From: CAVRRZ01 sp963723745
GTDB taxonomy: Bacteria; Actinomycetota; Actinomycetes; Mycobacteriales; Geodermatophilaceae
NCBI GenBank assembly: GCA_963723745.1
Contig: CAVRRZ010000005.1
Coordinates: forward strand, 1,302,001 to 1,366,000
DNA length: 64,000 bases
Reading direction: 5' to 3'
The position numbers were made by a program, and so were the translations under genes. Shown piece by piece: positions 35,310 to 43,188 of this stretch. The notes beneath the pieces are model-generated. The model saw nothing but the letters and a program-made list of their open reading frames with translations. It did no database searches and had not been told where the DNA came from. Position 1 is the first letter of the stretch, and every line of letters starts with the position of its first letter.

Positions 35310-36713
35310 ATGACGCTGCCGCCCCGGCCCGGGCCCCCACCCCGGGTGAGCCTGCCGACGCTCTCGCCGTCGTCCCGGCTGTACATGGGTACGGAGTCCG
35401 GCGGGTCGGTGCTCCTGCTCGCGGCGACCGTGCTCGCGCTGGTCTGGGCCAACTCGCCCTGGGCGGACACGTACGACGAGTTCTGGCACCTGCCCGCAAC
35501 CATCGGGATCGGCGAGACCGACCTGACCCTCGACCTGCGGCACTGGGTCAACGACGGCCTGATGGCGCTGTTCTTCCTGGTGGTGGGGCTCGAGATCACG
35601 CGCGAGGTGGCCACCGGTGAGCTGCGCGACCGGCGCAGCCTCGCCGCCCCCGCCCTGGGTGCCCTCGGCGGCCTGGTCGTCCCGGCGCTGATCTACCTGG
35701 CGTTCAACCCGTCGGGGCCGGAGAGCGCCGGGTGGGGCGTGGTCATGTCCACCGACACCGCCTTCGTGCTGGGCGTGCTGGCGTTGTTCGGCCCGCGGTG
35801 TCCCGACCGGCTGCGGTTGTTCCTGCTCACCCTCGCGATCGTCGACGACATCGGGGCCATCGGGGTCATGGCGCTGTTCTACAGCGGCGAGCTGCACCCG
35901 CCTGCGCTGCTGGTCTCGGCCGGGTTGATCGCCGCGCTGGTCGCGCTGCGCTGGGCCGGGGTCTGGTCGCTGACCCCGTACGTCCTCGTCGGCGTCGCGC
36001 TGTGGCTGGCCGTCCACGCCTCCGGCGTGCACGCCACGCTGGCCGGCGTCGTCCTCGGCCTGCTGCTGCCCCAGCGTCCCCCGGACGAGGACGTCGTGCA
36101 GGGCAGCCGCAACTTCGGCGAGGCACTGCGCGAGCAGCCCGATGCCGAACGCGCCCGGCTGGCCACCCGCGCCGTGGCGTCGACCGTGCCGGCCGGCGCG
36201 CGGCTGCAGCACCGGCTGCACCGGTGGACCGCCTACGTCGTCGTCCCGGTGTTCGGGCTGGCCAATGCGGGGGTGTCCCTGGCACCGGAGACCCTGCGCG
36301 CGGCGGCCGGCTCCCCGGTCACCGTGGGGGTCGCGGTCGCCCTGGTGCTGGGCAACACGATCGGCATCTCGCTGGCCGCCGGGCTGGCCGTGCGGACCGG
36401 CTGGGGTGTGCTGCCCGGCGGCGTCCGCTACTCCCACCTGCTGGCCGGTTCCACGCTGGCCGGCATCGGGTTCACCATCTCGCTGTTCATCGCCGATCTG
36501 GCCTTCGACGATCCTGTCCTCCGCGAGCAGGCGACGATCGGCGTGCTCACCGGCTCGCTGACCTCAGCCGTGCTCGGCGTCGTCCTGCTGCGGCTGCTCG
36601 GCGAGCGCTTCCCGCTGTGCTCGCCGGAGACCGAAGGGCCACCGTCCCTGCCGCCCCGGCCGTGGCTGGACCCGGGTCTGGTCACCCGCCAGGACGTCCG
36701 CGACCCCGCCTGA
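35310..36713 (+). CDS. nhaA: Na+/H+ antiporter NhaA
   Basis: A 467-residue antiporter with about 12 membrane helices. The essential Asp pair lies in LLTLAIVDDIGAIGVMALFY, with MSTDTAFVLGVLALFGPRCP before it. LEITREVATGELRDRRSLAA and LAGIGFTISLFIADLAF are also typical. Many actinobacterial NhaA proteins carry a fused thioredoxin-like domain; here the DsbA-like domain is a separate gene on the opposite strand. Its 3' 150 bases overlap that gene. ATG at 35310, 28 bases after the VOC stop. Confidence 0.95.
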   Translation: MTLPPRPGPPPRVSLPTLSPSSRLYMGTESGGSVLLLAATVLALVWANSPWADTYDEFWHLPATIGIGETDLTLDLRHWVNDGLMALFFLVVGLEITREVATGELRDRRSLAAPALGALGGLVVPALIYLAFNPSGPESAGWGVVMSTDTAFVLGVLALFGPRCPDRLRLFLLTLAIVDDIGAIGVMALFYSGELHPPALLVSAGLIAALVALRWAGVWSLTPYVLVGVALWLAVHASGVHATLAGVVLGLLLPQRPPDEDVVQGSRNFGEALREQPDAERARLATRAVASTVPAGARLQHRLHRWTAYVVVPVFGLANAGVSLAPETLRAAAGSPVTVGVAVALVLGNTIGISLAAGLAVRTGWGVLPGGVRYSHLLAGSTLAGIGFTISLFIADLAFDDPVLREQATIGVLTGSLTSAVLGVVLLRLLGERFPLCSPETEGPPSLPPRPWLDPGLVTRQDVRDPA

Positions 36714-37250
36714 GCCGGCCGACGCGACCGCGCGGCGCAGCGCCCCGATCTCGATCCGGCCGGTGAACGGCCGGCCGTCGACGAAGATCGCCGGCGTGCC
36801 CGCCACGCCCGCGGCCAGGCCGGCGGCGAAGTCGGCCTCCACCTTGTCACCGCAGGGCTGCGCCGCCTCACCGACGCACCGGTCGGCGTCGAGCCCGAGC
36901 TCCTCGGCGTAGCGGCGCAGCGAGGCGTCGTCGAGGCGCTGCTGCCGGGCGAAGAGCAGCTCGTGCATCGGCCAGAAGGCGCCTTGTGCTCCGGCGGCCT
37001 CGGCGGCCAGTGCCGCGGTCAGGGCGTGGGGATGCCGGTCGGCCAGCGGGAAGTTGCGGAACACCAGCCGGACGCCGCCCTCGGACTCCTCGACGAGCCG
37101 CCGCAGCACCGGCGCCGCCGCGGCGCAGTAGGGGCACTCGTAGTCGCCGTACTCCAGCACCGTGACCCGCGCGGTCGGCTCACCGAGCACGTGGTCGTCC
37201 TCGGCGGGCGGCACACCCGGACCGAGGACGGCGCTCAGTGGGCGGCTCAT
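36564..37250 (-). CDS. DsbA-family thiol-disulfide oxidoreductase
   Basis: A 228-residue thioredoxin-fold protein. VTVLEYGDYECPYCAAAAPV holds the CPYC active site, and GVAGTPAIFVDGRPFTG holds the cis-Pro. No signal peptide is present, so it would act in the cytoplasm. The recognisable domain ends near residue 175; the remaining residues are read antisense to the last 150 bases of nhaA and look like arbitrary sequence. ATG at 37250 overlaps the stop of the upstream GNAT gene, giving an operon. Confidence 0.85.
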   Translation of the reverse strand: MSRPLSAVLGPGVPPAEDDHVLGEPTARVTVLEYGDYECPYCAAAAPVLRRLVEESEGGVRLVFRNFPLADRHPHALTAALAAEAAGAQGAFWPMHELLFARQQRLDDASLRRYAEELGLDADRCVGEAAQPCGDKVEADFAAGLAAGVAGTPAIFVDGRPFTGRIEIGALRRAVASAGSGGVADVLAGDQTRVQPRPGRQGRWPFGLRRAQREALAEQPQQDDAEHG

Positions 37251-37537
37251 CCCTGCCGGTCCGCGAGCAGGTCCTGGTACTCGGGGTGCCGCTCGATCCA
37301 GCCCCGCACGAACGGGCACGACGGGACGACGGTGCCGCCCTGCTCCCGCACGTCGTCGAGGGCGGCCCGCACGAGGCGGCTGCCGAGGCCGTCCTGCCCG
37401 GCGTCCGGGTCGATCTCGGTGTGGGTGAACACGACCTGCCGGTCACGGCGCTCGTAGACGGCCACGCCCAGCAGCCGGTCGCCGTCACGGATCTCGTACC
37501 GACCGGCGGCGGCCTCGTTGTGCACGGTGGGCTCCAT
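37247..37537 (-). CDS. Small GNAT-like acetyltransferase (NATD1/YidJ type)
   Basis: A 96-residue minimal GNAT, MEPTVHNEAAAGRYEIRDGD, with VVFTHTEIDPDAGQDGLGSR as the acetyl-CoA loop and VVPSCPFVRGWIERHPEYQD as the conserved end including the family Cys. ATG at 37537 is preferred over an upstream one at 37555 because family members start here. Its stop overlaps the DsbA-like start. The substrate is unknown. Confidence 0.87.
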   Translation of the reverse strand: MEPTVHNEAAAGRYEIRDGDRLLGVAVYERRDRQVVFTHTEIDPDAGQDGLGSRLVRAALDDVREQGGTVVPSCPFVRGWIERHPEYQDLLADRQG

Positions 37538-37581
37538 GCCACCAGCCAACCGCATCCGGGCCGCGGTTGCTCCCGGACGAG

Positions 37582-37615
37582 CGAAGGCCCGGTCACCGTG
37601 GTGACCGGGCCTTCG
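37582..37615. terminator. Terminator downstream of the first initiator tRNA
   Basis: CGAAGGCCCGGTCAC (37582-37596) pairs perfectly with GTGACCGGGCCTTCG (37601-37615), loop CGTG. It ends five bases before the encoded CCA of the tRNA on the minus strand. Confidence 0.82.
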
Positions 37616-37619
37616 TGTG

Positions 37620-37696
37620 TGGTAGCGGGGACAGGATTCGAACCTGTGACCTCTGGGTTATGAGCCCAGCGAGCTACCGAGCTGCTCCACCCCGCG
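37620..37696 (-). tRNA. Initiator tRNA-Met (CAT), CCA encoded
   Basis: The minus-strand RNA folds as a full cloverleaf with anticodon loop CTCATAA. The anticodon stem has the three G-C pairs (CTGGG/CCCAG) and the first acceptor position is unpaired (C against T), both marks of initiator tRNA. The T-arm is ACAGG-TTCGAAT-CCTGT. The 74-base body covers 37623-37696 and the CCA end is encoded at 37620-37622. Confidence 0.97.
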
Positions 37697-37815
37697 TCGG
37701 TATGACCACCGTACACGGCCTCGCCCCGGCGCCGTCGGGAGCGGCCCGTGACGTGCGGCACCCCGTGAGGGGACCCCCGCGTGTGGGGCCCGACCGGTCC
37801 GGGATCGTGGTGCCC

Positions 37816-39183
37816 GTGAGCTCGTCGACCGACCCGTTCCCCACCGGCCCGCTCCCCGCCATCACCGGCCGGGGGGCATGGGAGGCCCACCGGCTGCTGG
37901 ACCTGGCTCTCCGGGTGGGTGAGGTTCTGCTGTCCGGCGGCGCGAGCGCCTCGGAGGTGACGGCGTCCTGCGTCGCGGTGGCCGAGGCGGGCGGGCTGGA
38001 ACGTGTCGAGTGCGACATCACGTTCACGTCGATCACCGTCACCGGCCATCCGGGCCCGGACACCGCCCCGGTGAGCGACATGCGCCTGGTCCACATGCGG
38101 TCGCTGGACTACTCGCGGGTGAGCACGGCCCACAACCTGGTCCGCGATCTCGTCGAGGACCGCATCGACGTGTTCGAGGCCGACCGCCGGCTGCGGGCCG
38201 TCGTCCGCGCCCGTCACCCCTATCCCCGCACGGTCGTGACGACCGCCCGGGCGACGCTGGTCGGCGCGGTGGCCGTGCTCCTGGGCGCCGGGGTGCTGGT
38301 GACGGCGGTCGCGTTCGTCGCCACCGTGGTCATCGACCTGGTCATCGGGGCGCTGGCCCGGGCGCAACTCCCGGTCTTCTTCCAGAACGCGGCGGGTGGC
38401 CTGATCGCCTCCGTCGCCGCGCTCGCCCTGTACGCCGCCGACCTGGACATCCGCCCGTCCCTGGCGGTGGCCGCGTGCATCGTCCTGCTGCTGCCCGGCG
38501 TCACCCTGGTGGGCGCGGTGCAGGACGCCATCACCGGCTTCTACGTGACGGCGAGCGCCCGGGCGTTCGAGACCTTCCTGCTCACCGCCGGCATCATCAG
38601 CGGCATCGCGGTCGCCCTGTCGGTCGGCGTCCGCGCCGGGCTCCCGGTGCGGATCGGCGACCCGCCCATCCCGGGGCTGGACGAGGTGCCCGGGCAGCTG
38701 CTCGCCGCCGCCGTCGTCTCGGCGGCCTTCGCCGTCTCCAACTACGCGCCGCGGCGGACGCTGCCCGCCACCGGACTGCTCGGCCTGCTCGGCTGGGGGG
38801 TGTTCGTGCTGGTGGAGCAGGTACTGATGTCGCCTCCGCTGGCCGCGGCCGCGGGGGCGGTCGTGATCGGCATCGGCGCCTACGCGCTGGCCGCCGCCCA
38901 GCGGGTCCCGGCCCTGGTGTACGTGGCGTCGGGCATCATCCCGCTGCTGCCGGGACTGACGATCTACCGGGGCATGCTGCGGTTCGTCAGCGGCGAGAGC
39001 ATCGGCGGTATCACCCTGCTCGGCCAGGCTGTCGCCATCGGGCTCGCTCTGGCCGCCGGCGCCCTGCTCGGTGCCTACATCGCCCATGCCGCCCGGCGCG
39101 GGGACCCCCGGCACCTGCGCCGGTTGGCCGGGCTGCTGCCAGCCGGACGCCGCCGCCGCGCCCGGGGCGGGGCGGCGGCCTGA
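37816..39183 (+). CDS. ThrE-family threonine/serine exporter
   Basis: A 455-residue protein. Residues 15-135 form the cytosolic DUF1212 domain (LALRVGEVLLSGGASASEVT, ECDITFTSITVTGHPG). About ten membrane helices follow, including FFQNAAGGLIASVAALALYA and VYVASGIIPLLPGLTIYRGM, the closing DUF3815-type half. Both halves together are as in Corynebacterium ThrE, which exports threonine and serine. The GTG at 37816 is one of several possible starts (37807, 37810). It is divergent from the initiator tRNA. Confidence 0.9.
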   Translation: MSSSTDPFPTGPLPAITGRGAWEAHRLLDLALRVGEVLLSGGASASEVTASCVAVAEAGGLERVECDITFTSITVTGHPGPDTAPVSDMRLVHMRSLDYSRVSTAHNLVRDLVEDRIDVFEADRRLRAVVRARHPYPRTVVTTARATLVGAVAVLLGAGVLVTAVAFVATVVIDLVIGALARAQLPVFFQNAAGGLIASVAALALYAADLDIRPSLAVAACIVLLLPGVTLVGAVQDAITGFYVTASARAFETFLLTAGIISGIAVALSVGVRAGLPVRIGDPPIPGLDEVPGQLLAAAVVSAAFAVSNYAPRRTLPATGLLGLLGWGVFVLVEQVLMSPPLAAAAGAVVIGIGAYALAAAQRVPALVYVASGIIPLLPGLTIYRGMLRFVSGESIGGITLLGQAVAIGLALAAGALLGAYIAHAARRGDPRHLRRLAGLLPAGRRRRARGGAAA

Positions 39184-39270
39184 GGTCGCTGTGACAGCCC
39201 CGTCACACGGGCACCACGGCCCGCGCGCGCCTTCCCGTCGGTGACCGCGTGGCGACCTAGAGTCCCGGAC

Positions 39271-39720
39271 GTGGCGGGGAACGAGGCGACGAGCGCGTTC
39301 GCCGGGGATCCGCAGCCCGTGGAGGTCTACCACCGCGGAATCTGGTACCTCGGTGAACTGCTCGGCTGGCGGCACGAGGGCGACGGCCGCTGCCTGGCCC
39401 GCGTGCGCTGCGTCGTCGACGGCCTGCGCCACTCGGCGTGGAAGGACCTCAGCGATCTGCGGCTGCCCCAGCCGATCGCGCTGGAGCCCGACGCCACCGA
39501 CGAGCCGGAGACCGACGAGACCCGCCCGCACGTGCTGCTCGCCGATCTGCGCAGCCGGCCCCGGCCACCCGCCCACGCGATCGTGCCGCCGCCCCGCCCG
39601 TCGCCGGCCCCGGTCGCTGAGCCGCCGGCGGAGCCGGTCGCGAGCGAGGATGCCCCCGGGCGGGACGACGCCTCGGACTGGGCGCACCTGCGCCGTCGCG
39701 GTCGCCTCGCGCGCATCTGA
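39271..39720 (+). CDS. Conserved actinobacterial hypothetical protein
   Basis: A 149-residue protein starting VAGNEATSAFAGDPQPVEVY. A compact N-terminal module (HRGIWYLGELLGWRHEGDGR, CLARVRCVVDGLRHSAWKDL) looks like a small beta-barrel, possibly Tudor-like. The rest is Pro/Glu rich and disordered, ending WAHLRRRGRLARI. I recall similar proteins in many actinobacteria without known function. GTG at 39271. Confidence 0.75.
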   Translation: MAGNEATSAFAGDPQPVEVYHRGIWYLGELLGWRHEGDGRCLARVRCVVDGLRHSAWKDLSDLRLPQPIALEPDATDEPETDETRPHVLLADLRSRPRPPAHAIVPPPRPSPAPVAEPPAEPVASEDAPGRDDASDWAHLRRRGRLARI

Positions 39721-39721
39721 A

Positions 39722-39757
39722 CCCCTCGCCGCCGGGCCACCGGCGGGGTTCGAGGGG
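39722..39757. terminator. Terminator between the hypothetical gene and the hydrolase gene
   Basis: Outer arms CCCCTCG (39722-39728) and CGAGGGG (39751-39757) enclose an inner CCGCCG/CGGCGG stem. It lies one base after a stop and between convergent genes. Confidence 0.6.
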
Positions 39758-39783
39758 CGATCAGGTGGTGGCGTCGCGGCGGG

Positions 39784-40590
39784 TCAGGCACGCAGGAAGT
39801 CGAGGACCCCGGCGGCGAAGAGCTCCGGAGCGGTCAGCATCGCCATGTGCCCCTGCCCCGGCAGGGTGACCAGCCGCGCGCCGGGCAGCGCCGAGGCGAG
39901 CCGGTCGGCCGACTCCGCCTCGGCGGCCGGGCTGGCGGAGCCGAGCAGTACCAGCGTCGGGACGGAGAGGCCGGCGAACCGCTCCGGACGGAGGCGGTAG
40001 GCGTCGTGGGCACGGACCTCGCGGACGACGGTGTGCGCGGCCGCCACGCGGTACGGCCACGACGGCAACGTCCGCATACGGGCGAGCTGGTCGGCCGGGA
40101 CACCTGCGGCGACGGTGAGCAGGTGGATCACCACCTCCTCACGCCGGCCGTCGGCCAGCAGGCGCTGGAGCTCGTCGGCGAAGCCCGGCTCGGTGGGCAC
40201 GCCGGCACCGGCTTCGTAGAGGACCACCCGGCGGATCGCACCGGTCTGCGTCAACGCCTCCAGCGCGCACAGGCCGCCGTAGGAGTGGCCGAGGACGTCG
40301 ACCGGGCCACCGGTGGTGTCGGCCACCGCTTCGGCGACGGCCGCCACGTCGGCACCCTCCTCCTCGATCCGGTACCCCGGTGCGTCGCCGCTGCCCCCGC
40401 GCCCGCGCCGGTCCATCGCAACGACGGTGACGTGCGGCTCGAGCAGCGGCAGCACCGTCTCCCACCGGGTGTGATCGCCTGAGGCGCCGTGCACCAGCAC
40501 CAGCGGCGGCCCCTCGCCCGTACGCCAGAAGGCGATGCGGGTGCCGTCCCGCGACGTGGTCGTCAGCTCGGTCGCCGTCCGGACGTCCAT
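39784..40590 (-). CDS. Alpha/beta-fold hydrolase
   Basis: A 268-residue hydrolase. The oxyanion motif is PPLVLVHGASGDHTRWETVL, the nucleophile elbow VDVLGHSYGGLCALEAL (Ser), the acid lies after VPTLVLLGSASPAAEAESAD, and the catalytic His is in TLPGQGHMAMLTAPELF. The start is ATG at 40590. The substrate is unknown. The HD/LuxR regulator gene ends 49 bases upstream in the same direction, so the two may be cotranscribed. Confidence 0.9.
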   Translation of the reverse strand: MDVRTATELTTTSRDGTRIAFWRTGEGPPLVLVHGASGDHTRWETVLPLLEPHVTVVAMDRRGRGGSGDAPGYRIEEEGADVAAVAEAVADTTGGPVDVLGHSYGGLCALEALTQTGAIRRVVLYEAGAGVPTEPGFADELQRLLADGRREEVVIHLLTVAAGVPADQLARMRTLPSWPYRVAAAHTVVREVRAHDAYRLRPERFAGLSVPTLVLLGSASPAAEAESADRLASALPGARLVTLPGQGHMAMLTAPELFAAGVLDFLRA

Positions 40591-40639
40591 CGTGTGCCCC
40601 TTCGCCGCTGGGATCGACTGCCAGCAGCGTTGTCCGGGG

Positions 40640-42208
40640 TCACGGGGAGGGCATCGGGTGATCGCCCCATTCGCCGAGCAGGTCGTGTTCCATCGCGAAC
40701 AGGGCCGCAGCCGGTCGGGTGGTGACGCCGATCTTGGCGTAGACGTGCTCGACGTGGTGACCGACCGTCTTCGCGGAGATCCACAGCCGTCGCGCCACCT
40801 CCCGGTTGGACAGACCGCGCGCGATCAGTCGCAGCACCTCCACCTCCCGATCGGAGAGCCCTGCCGGCCAGGGGGCAGCGGGGCGCCCGGGTGCCCGGGC
40901 ATCCACGCCCAGCAGCGCGTCGACCGCCGTCCGGTCGAGCCGGCCTTCCGCGACCTCCTGCCACAGCAGGTCGCGGGCAGCGGCGGGCGGGAACGCCGGC
41001 CGGTGCGGCCGGTCCTCGCGCAACGCCGTCCAGACATCGGCCGCGGCCAGCAGGCGTGCCGCGCTCGGAATCTGCCCGGCACCGCTCCCGCGGTGGTAGC
41101 CCGATCCGTCCAGGCGCTCGTGGTGCGCGCCGGCGAGCGCGGCGACCGGATGCAGGACGGAGCACCTGCCCAGCACACGTTCGGACAGGTAGGGATGCAG
41201 CCGCAGCCGTTCGACGTCCTCCATCCCGAGCGGCCCGCGGTGCTCGACGGACCCGCTCGGCACCCCGACAGCGCCGAGGTCGGCGACCAGGGCCGCCCGG
41301 GCCAGCGTGGCGACGTCCGAGTCGGGCAGCCCGCAGGAGCGACCCGCGTCGCGCGCGGTCGCCGACAGGCGGGACGAGCGGCCTCGTGTCCAGGTCGACC
41401 GGAGGTCCGCGAAGTCCCCCACCGCGGCCAGAGCCCGGTCGAGCCCGACGGCTCCCACCCGCCGCACCGGCTCGGGTTCGCCTGCGATCACCTCCGCCCA
41501 CACGGCCGGGCCGTCGGCCGGCGGGATGCCGACGGCGAGGACGGCGTCCACCACCGCCGGGTCGTACGCGCGGCCGCGGCGGCGGGCGAGGACGGCCGTC
41601 GCCGCGCCGATCCCCGCCGTCCGGTGCCAGAGGACGGCGTCGCGCGCGACGACGACGACCCGGACCGGCGCCGGGATCTCCGCCTCCGAGAGGCCGTCGG
41701 GCAGCCCGCTGCCGTCCCAGCGCTCGTAGGCGTGTGCGAGCGCCTGCACGACCCCGGCCCCCAGTCCGAGGCGTTCGGCCAACCGGGCGCCGACCTCGCA
41801 GTGGGAGACCTCGGTGCGCGAAGAAGCCAGCGCCTCGGCCAGCAGGACGGCCCGGCGGGGCAACGACCGGCGATGCCCGGTGGCGCGCGCCAGGGCGCGG
41901 ACGGTCTCCCCGGTCGATCCCATGTAGGCCGGTGCCATAGCGGCCAGCAACGCGATGTTGTCGCCGCCGGCGGTGTGCGCGGTCTCCGGCGCATCCGCCG
42001 TGCAGCCCAGGAACCTCAGGAGCGCGACGTAGTGGACGTCCGCCACCGTGCCTGCGTCCAGTCCCAGTTGGCGGGCCACGGTCACCGACAGGCGGCAGGT
42101 CTGCAGCGCGTGACCCATCGGCTGGCCCGTCACCAGGTCGGTGGCCAGGGAGATCGACGCGACCAACTCGGTCAGTCGGAGTCCGTCGCCGTCCGCGGGG
42201 CGGCCCAC
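40640..42208 (-). CDS. HD-GYP-like double-domain protein fused to a LuxR DNA-binding domain
   Basis: A 522-residue one-component regulator. Two HD-type modules come first: HALQTCRLSVTVARQLGLDA with AHAYERWDGSGLPDGLSEAE, then ARAALVADLGAVGVPSG with ALAGAHHERLDGSGYHRG. The C-terminus is a LuxR helix-turn-helix (LSDREVEVLRLIARGLSNRE, VARRLWISAKTVGHHVEHVY). The catalytic His-Asp pair is lost in both modules: LLHDIGC reads LLRFLGC and VHDLG reads VADLG. It is therefore likely a ligand-sensing regulator, not a c-di-GMP phosphodiesterase. GTG at 42208. Confidence 0.87.
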   Translation of the reverse strand: MGRPADGDGLRLTELVASISLATDLVTGQPMGHALQTCRLSVTVARQLGLDAGTVADVHYVALLRFLGCTADAPETAHTAGGDNIALLAAMAPAYMGSTGETVRALARATGHRRSLPRRAVLLAEALASSRTEVSHCEVGARLAERLGLGAGVVQALAHAYERWDGSGLPDGLSEAEIPAPVRVVVVARDAVLWHRTAGIGAATAVLARRRGRAYDPAVVDAVLAVGIPPADGPAVWAEVIAGEPEPVRRVGAVGLDRALAAVGDFADLRSTWTRGRSSRLSATARDAGRSCGLPDSDVATLARAALVADLGAVGVPSGSVEHRGPLGMEDVERLRLHPYLSERVLGRCSVLHPVAALAGAHHERLDGSGYHRGSGAGQIPSAARLLAAADVWTALREDRPHRPAFPPAAARDLLWQEVAEGRLDRTAVDALLGVDARAPGRPAAPWPAGLSDREVEVLRLIARGLSNREVARRLWISAKTVGHHVEHVYAKIGVTTRPAAALFAMEHDLLGEWGDHPMPSP

Positions 42209-42315
42209 GCTCCCAGTGTCGCGCAGCAGGAGCCGTCCGAGGCGGGGTCGGCGAGGGCTTCACGGCGCCGCCGAGAGCGGGACACTCGTCGTCTCATCGA
42301 CGCGAAGGACGCGAC

Positions 42316-42996
42316 ATGAAGATCGCCGTGCTCGGCACCGGGACGGTCGGCCGGACCCTCGCGGGCAAGCTCTCGTCGCTGGGTCACGACGTGGTCGTGG
42401 GCACCCGCGACCCGGAGGCAACGGTCTCCCGCTCGGAGCCCGACGCCCTGGGGAACCCCGCGTTCCCCGTCTGGCAGGCCGCACACCCCGCGGTGCGGCT
42501 GGCCAGCTTCGCCGAGGCCGCCGCCGACGCAGAGCTCGTGATCAACGCCACCGGCGGCGCGGGCTCGCTGCAGGCCTTGACGCAGGCCGGCGCCGCCAAC
42601 CTGGCCGGCAAGGTCCTGCTCGACGTCGCCAACCCGCTCGACTTCTCGCGGGGGTTCCCGCCCAGCCTGCTGGTCAAGGACACCGACTCGCTCGCCGAAC
42701 GGATCCAGCGCGCCCTCCCCGAGGCGAGGGTCGTGAAGTCGCTGAACACGATGACCGCCGCGCTGATGGTCGAGCCGACCCTCGTGGGCGGAGGCGACCA
42801 CTCGGCGTTCGTCTCCGGCGACGACGCGGCAGCCAAGCAGACCGTCGTCGACCTGCTGACGAGCATGGGACACCGGGACGTGATCGACGTCGGGGACCTC
42901 TCGACGGCCCGCGGCACGGAGATGCTGCTACCGCTCTGGGTGCGACTGATGGATGCCCTGGGCACGCCCCGCTTCAACGTCAAGGTCGTCCGCTGA
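42316..42996 (+). CDS. NADPH-dependent F420 reductase-like oxidoreductase
   Basis: A 226-residue Rossmann protein: MKIAVLGTGTVGRTLAGKLS, VVVGTRDPEATVSRSEPDAL, LVINATGGAGSLQAL, LLDVANPLDFSRGFPPSLLV, KSLNTMTAALMVEPTLVGGG and LLPLWVRLMDALGTPRFNVK. It matches the actinobacterial F420:NADPH oxidoreductase-like group (COG2085). Reduction of F420 is inferred; other NADPH substrates are possible. ATG at 42316, divergent from the HD/LuxR gene by 107 bases, so it may be its target. A strong terminator follows. Confidence 0.87.
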   Translation: MKIAVLGTGTVGRTLAGKLSSLGHDVVVGTRDPEATVSRSEPDALGNPAFPVWQAAHPAVRLASFAEAAADAELVINATGGAGSLQALTQAGAANLAGKVLLDVANPLDFSRGFPPSLLVKDTDSLAERIQRALPEARVVKSLNTMTAALMVEPTLVGGGDHSAFVSGDDAAAKQTVVDLLTSMGHRDVIDVGDLSTARGTEMLLPLWVRLMDALGTPRFNVKVVR

Positions 42997-43002
42997 ACAG
43001 AC

Positions 43003-43043
43003 GACAGGGGCCCTCTCACAGCTTGTGTGAGAGGGCCCCTGTC
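43003..43043. terminator. Bidirectional terminator between the reductase gene and the second initiator tRNA
   Basis: GACAGGGGCCCTCTCACA (43003-43020) pairs perfectly with TGTGAGAGGGCCCCTGTC (43026-43043), loop GCTTG. This 18-bp stem ends five bases before the tRNA 3' end. Confidence 0.88.
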
Positions 43044-43048
43044 CGTTG

Positions 43049-43122
43049 TAGCGGGGGCAGGATTCGAACCTGCGACCTCTGGGTTATGAGCCCAGCGAGC
43101 TACCGAGCTGCTCCACCCCGCG
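43049..43122 (-). tRNA. Initiator tRNA-Met (CAT), second copy
   Basis: A 74-base cloverleaf nearly identical to the copy at 37623-37696, with anticodon CAT, the three G-C pairs of the initiator anticodon stem and an unpaired first acceptor position. The T-stem is GCAGG/CCTGC instead of ACAGG/CCTGT, a compensated base-pair change. The CCA end is not encoded here. Confidence 0.97.
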
Positions 43123-43188
43123 TCGGTGAACACCACCCTACCAGCCGGCGGTGGGGAGCGCCGCCGGCACTCCCCACCGCCCGGGTGA

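Noticed and set aside
37180..39687. 835-residue minus-strand frame across the tRNA and ThrE genes
   Set aside because: It runs through a clear tRNA gene and antisense to ThrE; no domain is visible.
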